Origin: an uncultured Lachnospiraceae bacterium
GTDB taxonomy: Bacteria > Bacillota > Clostridia > Lachnospirales > Lachnospiraceae
DNA length: 20,540 nucleotides
NCBI GenBank assembly: GCA_905199445.1
Contig: CAJKGK010000037.1
Coordinates: 1 to 20,540 of the forward strand
Direction: 5' to 3'
Shown here: in pieces, positions 14,839-20,540 of the stretch
Numbering within the stretch: the stretch's first letter is position 1
Layout: every line of letters starts with the position of its first letter
The notes under the pieces: generated by a model
The model's input: only the letters and a program-made list of their open reading frames with translations
Databases searched by the model: none
Told to the model about the DNA's origin: nothing
Translations under genes and position numbers: made by a program

Positions 14839-16728
14839 TTAAATCAAACTAATAAATCCGGATTTTACCGGTTTAAATTCCTTTTTCACCTGGCTGTCAT
14901 AAACAACACTCATTTCATCATCCATGACAATAAGACGATGCCCCTCCGGAACAGTCGGAATAGTCGACAGCATTTCTCCCAGTTTATAGACACTGTTATA
15001 CTGTTTGCTGTAAAGCCCGTTCTCAAAACCTTCTCCTTTGTAAACAGGCAGTGCTTCCTGATCCTTGTACAAATAGGTTGCCACATAGCAATATTCGATT
15101 CCGTCCTTCACAACAAAATAAGGATCAATCAAATCCCGGCTGCCATTAGACGGCGTATTTAAAAAACCTCTTGCTGTATCATCATCCACAGGAACCGCAC
15201 AGCCTTCAAAACGTCCATAAATATCACCGTCAGGGATCGCACTGAAGGATGCCACAAAAATCCCCTCATATCCCGGAAGTGAAGCTGCCGTAAATCCGGT
15301 CATCATTTCATGGCTCACCATATCCTGCTCCGTTAAATCCACTGCCACATATTTTTTACCGATTCTTTGCTGCCATTTTTTTGACAGGGACGGATAAGCT
15401 TTGGCTTTCATTGCCGTTGGCGCCACTCGTCCATGATATGTAGCATAGAAATATGTATCATCCCCATATGTTTTGAAAAAGTACTGCTCCCCATTATCTC
15501 CGATAAATTTCTCACCGTCAAATTTCAAATCCTTAAACTCTGCACTGTGTCCGCCATGGGTATCGTCATTGGTGAGTGTCAGGTGTGTTCCGAAGAAATG
15601 GGTATTTAAAATCCGTCCCGGTACAAGATATGTACCGCCAAATTTTTCCGCCATTTGAGCAGGCACCGGCTGGTATTTTCTGAAAATATTAATATTGCGT
15701 TCTTCAAGCATCGCCGTAGCAAACATATTCAAAATAGCTTCATTGACATCGATTCGACAGTCATGGGTTTCACTGATGGCTAAAACAGCATGATATTTTG
15801 GAATCACATAAAGCGCACTTGTAAACTGGAAACTGTTGCCGCCCTTTTTCTGAACATGATCTCCAAGATCAAACTCCGGCTCATTAACATGAACATTATC
15901 CCATCCCAGACCATAGCAGGGACTTGATGTATCATCAGGAAGAAATGTAACACCCTGGGGCAGGCGCATCAAAGCTTTACTCTCCTCACTGATAATATCA
16001 TTATCTGTAAGAAACAGCTGGCCAAATTTACAAAGATCAATCATCGTCGTCGTAAAGCCGCCGCAGCCCTGAAGGTAAAAGTATTCCGGAACTTTCCCCT
16101 TTTCTCTCACAAGCGGATATTGACTGTTATGAACAGTCGAAGGGCGGGTGGAATGCGCCCCTATTGGTTCCGTAATGTATTGACGGCAATACGCTCCAAA
16201 GGGTATGCCGGATACAGCAGCCACCACCATTTCTGCCAGGGTAAAACCGTCATTACAGTAAACCGAATAAGTGCCGGGAGCCGCCTTTAAATGACATTTA
16301 GCCAAATAATCATAAACCTCCTCATAATAAGCTTCATTATTCGGATCACCCACATGGGTAGCAGAAAAATGTTTCCACTGAGTGCCCGGAAGTCCGCTGG
16401 AATGATTCAGACAATGACGCAGCGTAATATCCTGATATCGCTCATCGAGCATCTTAAACCTGGGCAGATAGATGCACACCGGTGTATCCAGATCAAGCTT
16501 TCCCTGCTCCACCAGCTGCATGACTGCTGTTGTACAAAAAATCTTTGATATGGAACACACATTGAACGTATGATTTGTCGTCACCGGAAGGTTCTCTTGT
16601 GTGCCGTCATGTCCCAGAGCATCGGCAGCCCAAAGCTTTCCGTCAATCATTATGGCATATGACACAGCCGTATAGTCCTTTGCAAGATTCAAACTTAAAA
16701 TTTCAGATAATCTCTTTTGTAAATCCAT
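14839..16728 (-). CDS. Class C beta-lactamase-fold serine hydrolase with a long C-terminal extension
   Basis: 629 aa, no signal peptide. The N-terminal 1-345 is the beta-lactamase/penicillin-binding fold (PF00144 type): SISK gives S59-x-x-K62, YCN is Y157-x-N159, and KGG (295-297) fills the third motif. NHSSGLPG (108-115) is a strong family signature. The family includes esterases, D-aminopeptidases and DD-peptidases more often than true beta-lactamases; a cytoplasmic protein is unlikely to give resistance. Residues about 350-629 (beginning KYQPVPAQMAEKFGGTYLVPG) look all-beta, with part resembling the lipocalin-like tails of D-aminopeptidase-type members, but I cannot name the last 150 residues. 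ATG 16728 follows AAAGGGG by 8 nt. Own promoter; monocistronic, ends at the bidirectional terminator. Confidence 0.85.
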   Translation of the reverse strand: MDLQKRLSEILSLNLAKDYTAVSYAIMIDGKLWAADALGHDGTQENLPVTTNHTFNVCSISKIFCTTAVMQLVEQGKLDLDTPVCIYLPRFKMLDERYQDITLRHCLNHSSGLPGTQWKHFSATHVGDPNNEAYYEEVYDYLAKCHLKAAPGTYSVYCNDGFTLAEMVVAAVSGIPFGAYCRQYITEPIGAHSTRPSTVHNSQYPLVREKGKVPEYFYLQGCGGFTTTMIDLCKFGQLFLTDNDIISEESKALMRLPQGVTFLPDDTSSPCYGLGWDNVHVNEPEFDLGDHVQKKGGNSFQFTSALYVIPKYHAVLAISETHDCRIDVNEAILNMFATAMLEERNINIFRKYQPVPAQMAEKFGGTYLVPGRILNTHFFGTHLTLTNDDTHGGHSAEFKDLKFDGEKFIGDNGEQYFFKTYGDDTYFYATYHGRVAPTAMKAKAYPSLSKKWQQRIGKKYVAVDLTEQDMVSHEMMTGFTAASLPGYEGIFVASFSAIPDGDIYGRFEGCAVPVDDDTARGFLNTPSNGSRDLIDPYFVVKDGIEYCYVATYLYKDQEALPVYKGEGFENGLYSKQYNSVYKLGEMLSTIPTVPEGHRLIVMDDEMSVVYDSQVKKEFKPVKSGFISLI

Positions 16729-16803
16729 TTTTTAAACCCCTTTCACAATCAACCGGCAAATCTCAGGTTCATCGAATAAGCCTAAGCACTAAAACACTCA
16801 TTC

Positions 16804-16832
16804 ACACTAGCACGATATCACTTTAATGTCAA
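16804..16832 (-). promoter_or_regulatory. Promoter of the serine hydrolase gene
   Basis: A perfect TTGACA (16827-16832) is followed after 17 bp by TAGTGT (16804-16809), a weak -10. The -35 overlaps the last codons and stop of the upstream exonuclease gene, so the promoter is embedded in the gene end. Leader about 70 nt. Confidence 0.5.
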
Positions 16833-17488
16833 GTCCTGATGCAGCAGGCCACTAATTTGCCTGAAAACAGCTCTCCCAGTGTAGGACTGATATTTTCTTC
16901 CTCATGAAAAAGGCAGCCAATCTGTTTTTTTCTTCTCTCAAATTCTTTAGAGTTATTAGAAAGGCTAAAAAGTCTTGCCGTGTTTTTCGCATCACTCAAT
17001 GCATTATGAATCTGTCCTTCGGGTTCCATATCCATCGCTGCCAATGCATTGCTCAAAGACAGCTGCCAATTATAATGAAGCATTTCTCCAAAACATTTTT
17101 GAAAGTCCACCCATCGTTGAAAAAGGCCGGTCAGACGTTCATCCAATATGGCCTTTTGCATACATTCTTTTTTCAGCTGATTCAGATCTGTCAATGACCA
17201 GGAATAAATAACAGCTGTATAAAGATCTTCACCCAACCACGCAAAAAAATCGTCCATACAGTTTTTAAGCGGTGATGCCCCTGCCACATCTGCCTGTCGA
17301 ATTCCGGTGACCTTTGTACAGTAGGATGAGATCCGCTCCCAAACCGGTTTCACATAACAGAAAAATTCTTTCATCACATTCAGAGATTCATCCAGCATAA
17401 CTGCTCCGATTTGTATAATTTCTGTGAGATTTCTTTTATTTTTCTGAATACAATTAAATTCAAAATCAAGCACAACTGTTTTTTCCAT
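16829..17488 (-). CDS. DEDDh 3'-5' exonuclease (DnaQ/KapD-like)
   Basis: 219 aa. It has the exonuclease-fold motifs: ExoI LDFEFN with D8 and E10, ExoII in WSLTDLNQL with D101, and ExoIII HNALSDAKNTA with H161 and D166, thus the DEDDh subgroup. These enzymes trim RNA or DNA 3' ends using two metal ions. It is longer than minimal domains by a 45-residue C-terminal tail with cysteines and no recognised motif. The ATG at 17486-17488 follows GGAGG by 7 nt and gives the natural MEKTVVLDFEFN start, so the in-frame extension to 17509 (MAEGGCT) is rejected because it consists of ribosome-binding-site sequence. A TATAAT at 17533-17538 without a good -35 may be its promoter. The substrate is unknown. 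Confidence 0.88.
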   Translation of the reverse strand: MEKTVVLDFEFNCIQKNKRNLTEIIQIGAVMLDESLNVMKEFFCYVKPVWERISSYCTKVTGIRQADVAGASPLKNCMDDFFAWLGEDLYTAVIYSWSLTDLNQLKKECMQKAILDERLTGLFQRWVDFQKCFGEMLHYNWQLSLSNALAAMDMEPEGQIHNALSDAKNTARLFSLSNNSKEFERRKKQIGCLFHEEENISPTLGELFSGKLVACCIRT

Positions 17489-17584
17489 AGTACAGCCTCC
17501 TTCAGCCAATTTCTAATATTGATATTAAGGCTATTATAGAAAGCATGTATAAAAATATTTTTTTTATTGATTCACGGACACTTT

Positions 17585-18316
17585 TCAGTCGTGGCGTTCA
17601 TCCCGATTATCAAAGCATTCGCAAAATCTGGCTGCAAAAGAAGGCTGCTCACCGCCGGCATATAAATGAGATATATCCGCAAAACTGCTCATTCTGAAAC
17701 TGGCAATACCTTTTCTGCGTTCCTCCGTAACAACCGTTGTGACCGAAGAGGGTGCCGCACACGTTCCATGCCATAAAATCATCGGTGAAACATTAAGCAG
17801 ATGACTTAAAAGTACACACTCCACACCAAAATGGCAGAAAAAAGCCAGAGTATCATTATTGGCCTCCTGGACTTTGTAAGAATGTCCTTCCCGGATATAG
17901 CCATGTGCTGCCAGCACCTGATCCAGTTCACGACAAACCCAGTCATAGGCATCCTTCACGTCCCCTTCTTTCATAATATCGGTTTCCATCCAATGATCAT
18001 ATGTAAAATAGCATTCCTCGGCCATCCAATCCTGAGGCAGCCAATCCCATGCAATAATCTTTTCTCCGTTCAAATCCGGTCTGCGAATCAAAGGCGCAAA
18101 CTCTCTCAGCCATGGACATATTTTGGCCTTTTTCCCAACGATATCCAAAGTACAGGAAGCCGTATCTTTTGCCCGTCCCAACGGGGATACATAAAATTTG
18201 TCAATTTTCATATCTGAAAGCCGAGCAGAAAGCAACCGCGCCTCACGCCATCCCTTTTCAGTCAATGAGTCAATGGAATAATCAGGATCTCCATGTCTTA
18301 TAATCAGTAATTTCAT
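17585..18316 (-). CDS. Histidine phosphatase superfamily protein (phosphoglycerate-mutase-like)
   Basis: 243 aa, cytoplasmic. It carries the RHG motif (R7, H8, G9; H8 is the phosphorylated nucleophile), SPLGRAKDTA with R48, acid E72 in LREFAP and the second catalytic histidine H162 in FFCHFGVE. Branch 1 phosphatases hydrolyse phosphate from small metabolites or proteins. It lacks the tight mutase features, and the long 78-150 insertion (WDWLPQDWMAEECYFTYDHW) suggests a specialised substrate. The ATG at 18314-18316 follows GAGGAG by 6 nt. It is 96 bp ahead of the exonuclease gene with no terminator seen, so the pair may be cotranscribed. No consensus promoter is visible upstream; a GGATTT/AAATCC hairpin at 18356-18375 overlaps the region where one would be. 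Confidence 0.9.
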   Translation of the reverse strand: MKLLIIRHGDPDYSIDSLTEKGWREARLLSARLSDMKIDKFYVSPLGRAKDTASCTLDIVGKKAKICPWLREFAPLIRRPDLNGEKIIAWDWLPQDWMAEECYFTYDHWMETDIMKEGDVKDAYDWVCRELDQVLAAHGYIREGHSYKVQEANNDTLAFFCHFGVECVLLSHLLNVSPMILWHGTCAAPSSVTTVVTEERRKGIASFRMSSFADISHLYAGGEQPSFAARFCECFDNRDERHD

Positions 18317-18588
18317 AATGATCTCCTCTGTTTATTTTATTCTATGATAATACCAGGATTTTTACCTTGAAATCCATAAAAACATGAGTAATCAGCCTCT
18401 TTTCATAAAAAACCAGCGTATTACAAATGTTTTTGAAGATTACAAAAACACAACATGCAAAGCAATATGGTATAGTTGGAAGCAAGAGACCGTTTGTCTA
18501 CAACACTATTTGATACGAAAAACAAAAATCATTTAGCACCAGCATTATTTTTTTCAGTATACTGCATGGAAGGTTTATGATGCAATAG
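18317..18588. other. Gene-poor spacer between phosphatase gene and CRISPR array
   Basis: 272 bp, A/T-rich. It holds the phosphatase ribosome binding site, a GGATTT-N8-AAATCC inverted repeat (18356-18375), a TGTTTTTG-N7-CAAAAACA inverted repeat (18428-18450) and one open plus-strand stretch (18351-18536, ATG at 18384, 50 codons) without a ribosome binding site. No cas gene, leader motif or strong terminator is seen. I regard the open stretch as probably non-coding or a decayed gene end. Confidence 0.5.
18428..18450. repeat. Inverted repeat downstream of the CRISPR array
   Basis: TGTTTTTG (18428-18435) and CAAAAACA (18443-18450) are a perfect 8-bp inverted repeat with a 7-bp centre. On the minus strand it would be followed by TTTGTAATAC. 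Since the array is read leftwards, this could be a weak end point for the pre-crRNA transcript, but the stem is A/U-rich. Confidence 0.35.
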
Positions 18589-18620
18589 GATTTTGATATT
18601 GTTTTCACGAGGAGAACGAC
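18589..18620 (-). repeat. Degenerate terminal CRISPR repeat (leader-distal end)
   Basis: In crRNA orientation (minus strand, from 18620) it matches the array repeat at 12 of the first 15 positions (GTCGTTCTCCTCGTG versus GTCACTCCCCTCGTG), and then similarity is lost. It is followed by 34 bp (18621-18654) before the first perfect repeat, a normal spacer length for this array. Decay of the 3' part of the last repeat is the usual sign of the leader-distal end. Confidence 0.75.
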
Positions 18621-18654
18621 GTCATATGGGTAGCACTAGCACGACTATTTCAAC

Positions 18655-20540
18655 ATTTCAATCCACACTCCCACGAGGGGAGTGACTGTAGACATCCAAA
18701 AAGTAAAACTGTGCAAAATCATTTCAATCCACACTCCCACGAGGGGAGTGACGGCAGGCTGCGGCTATACAATCCGAAAACACAACAATTTCAATCCACA
18801 CTCCCACGAGGGGAGTGACCTCTCTGGGAGCATCCAGCAAAATTTGGTTGTGAATTTCAATCCACACTCCCACGAGGGGAGTGACTACCGCGCCGCTGGA
18901 AAGTTGTCTGCATTGGCCGCATTTCAATCCACACTCCCACGAGGGGAGTGACAATTCCTACTCCGCATCTGCGGCCGGGGTGAGGGATTTCAATCCACAC
19001 TCCCACGAGGGGAGTGACAAAAACGCTGGAATACGATCACAGACTGTTTGCCATTTCAATCCACACTCCCACGAGGGGAGTGACTTTGTGACAAATTGCG
19101 ATCCGGACACAATCATAATTTCAATCCACACTCCCACGAGGGGAGTGACTGTCTTTCCGTTGGCCTTCGTAATTATCAAAAATATTTCAATCCACACTCC
19201 CACGAGGGGAGTGACCATTTGTTATGCTCGGATTAGTTCTTTTTTCAGATCATTTCAATCCACACTCCCACGAGGGGAGTGACAAGGGTAAAGGGCTTCA
19301 ATTCCCTTTATCCGTTATTTCAATCCACACTCCCACGAGGGGAGTGACGATTATTATGTTTGATTATTATGGATCCAGATGATTTCAATCCACACTCCCA
19401 CGAGGGGAGTGACTTTTTATTTATTATCTAAAAACAACAACCATGCTAGATTTCAATCCACACTCCCACGAGGGGAGTGACCCACCGTTGGGTGACCAGG
19501 GGCTGAATAAATTTTTATTTCAATCCACACTCCCACGAGGGGAGTGACTCCGCTGACAGAATTGTACAGGCGTCGATTAACATTTCAATCCACACTCCCA
19601 CGAGGGGAGTGACGTGTAGGCCTGTGCAAATGTGCTATGTGAAGTATATTTCAATCCACACTCCCACGAGGGGAGTGACGGCAATACCTATCCAACGGTT
19701 GGGGAGAATATCAATTTCAATCCACACTCCCACGAGGGGAGTGACTTAATATAATCACGGCCGGCTTTTGTTTTACCTATTTCAATCCACACTCCCACGA
19801 GGGGAGTGACTCCGTGGGGCCAAAAACTTTATGCCACTTTGCCGTATTTCAATCCACACTCCCACGAGGGGAGTGACCAGGATAACGCAAACTGGAAAGA
19901 TAAGTACGAAATTTCAATCCACACTCCCACGAGGGGAGTGACGAAGGATAAACCGTTTTCAGTCCTGAAAATTTCAGATTTCAATCCACACTCCCACGAG
20001 GGGAGTGACTACACCGCAGGGCGCTATCACAAATCTGGAAAATATTTCAATCCACACTCCCACGAGGGGAGTGACGTGTCAGAAAATACTGAAGCATTAC
20101 TACACTCAGATTTCAATCCACACTCCCACGAGGGGAGTGACATCTGTCAGATTTATGATAATGGCATTACATTTTGATTTCAATCCACACTCCCACGAGG
20201 GGAGTGACAAGTCTTGTAAATGTCGATATGATGGTTATTGATATTTCAATCCACACTCCCACGAGGGGAGTGACGACAGAAAAACAGACTTTTAATAGCA
20301 CGGATAAGGATTTCAATCCACACTCCCACGAGGGGAGTGACGTAGAGCGTACTCTCGTTATAATCATTATAGCAAGATTTCAATCCACACTCCCACGAGG
20401 GGAGTGACAACACATCGATAAGAGTTTGTTCTTTTGTCAGTATTTCAATCCACACTCCCACGAGGGGAGTGACTGAAACGTACTTAACTAATGCTAGGAA
20501 GGTTATTGATTTCAATCCACACTCCCACGAGGGGAGTGAC
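18655..20540 (-). CRISPR. Type I-C-like CRISPR array: 29 identical repeats, 28 spacers, reaching the window edge
   Basis: Repeats of 32 bp start ATTTCAATCC and end GGGGAGTGAC on the plus strand; by my reading all 29 are identical. Spacers are 33-36 bp (mostly 33-35), and the lengths sum exactly to the span. Read on the minus strand the repeat is GTCACTCC...GATTGAAAT, with a 7-bp CACTCCC/GGGAGTG stem, matching the I-C pattern (Cas5d-processed, with the crRNA 5' handle ending ATTGAAAT). Transcription is therefore predicted right to left, with leader and cas genes to the right of 20540. The last base of the window is the last base of repeat 29. No cas gene is inside the window, so activity cannot be judged. 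Open reading frames across the array are artefacts of the roughly 66-bp period. Confidence 0.98.

Noticed and set aside
14839..16728. Antibiotic-resistance beta-lactamase
   Set aside because: It has the S-x-x-K and Y-x-N motifs but no signal peptide and a long extension, as in esterase or peptidase relatives; resistance is not supported.
18682..20515. Open reading frames on both strands across the array, with repeated peptides such as FNPHSHEGSD, ISIHTPTRGVT and VTPLVGVWIEI
   Set aside because: They are translations of the CRISPR repeat. The repeat-plus-spacer period is near 66 bp, a multiple of three, so frames stay open by chance; none has a ribosome binding site.

Overview
The window looks like chromosomal DNA from an anaerobic, low-to-mid-GC Firmicute of class Clostridia, most likely family Lachnospiraceae. 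The family is an inference from the style of the EF-G, S12 and S7 proteins, the strong AGGAGG ribosome binding sites, the Clostridia-type class F flavodiiron fusion and the type I-C CRISPR repeat; no 16S gene is present to confirm it. Every gene except one small lipoprotein is on the minus strand, so the window reads biologically from right to left.

Region 1 (1-3830) is the conserved str operon, rpsL-rpsG-fusA-tuf. It has a near-consensus promoter upstream of rpsL and a second, internal promoter for tuf. tuf runs off the left edge. Region 2 (3894-7520) is a tightly packed three-gene operon: a DUF4038/GH140-like glycoside hydrolase, a Gfo/Idh/MocA oxidoreductase and an M20 metallopeptidase. 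It looks catabolic (sugar and peptide or amide breakdown) and has no transporter. Region 3 (7570-11452) holds a Crp/Fnr-type regulator with a Crp-geometry palindrome just upstream. Before it in transcription order lies a translationally coupled operon: a 70-aa single-span membrane protein, an HSL-type alpha/beta hydrolase, and a condensation-fold acyltransferase fused to a six-helix membrane domain. This operon is the least described set of protein genes here.

Region 4 (11475-14804) contains an 848-aa four-domain flavodiiron protein (diiron beta-lactamase fold, flavodoxin, short rubredoxin, NADH:rubredoxin oxidoreductase), which is a self-contained NADH-driven O2 (or NO) reductase. It is divergent from a small lipocalin-like lipoprotein, and the space between them has two inverted repeats around the flavodiiron -10 box. 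Region 5 (14839-18316) has a cytoplasmic class C beta-lactamase-fold serine hydrolase, a DEDDh exonuclease and a histidine phosphatase.

Region 6 (18589-20540) is a CRISPR array: 29 identical 32-bp type I-C-like repeats with 28 spacers of 33-36 bp. There is also a degenerate thirtieth repeat plus one more spacer at the left end. That degenerate repeat and the repeat's ATTGAAAT end both say the array is transcribed right to left, so the leader and any cas genes should lie beyond the right edge. No cas gene is in the window. I found no tRNA or rRNA gene and no intact mobile element. The window starts inside tuf and ends exactly at the end of a CRISPR repeat, so it may be a contig bounded by repeated sequence.
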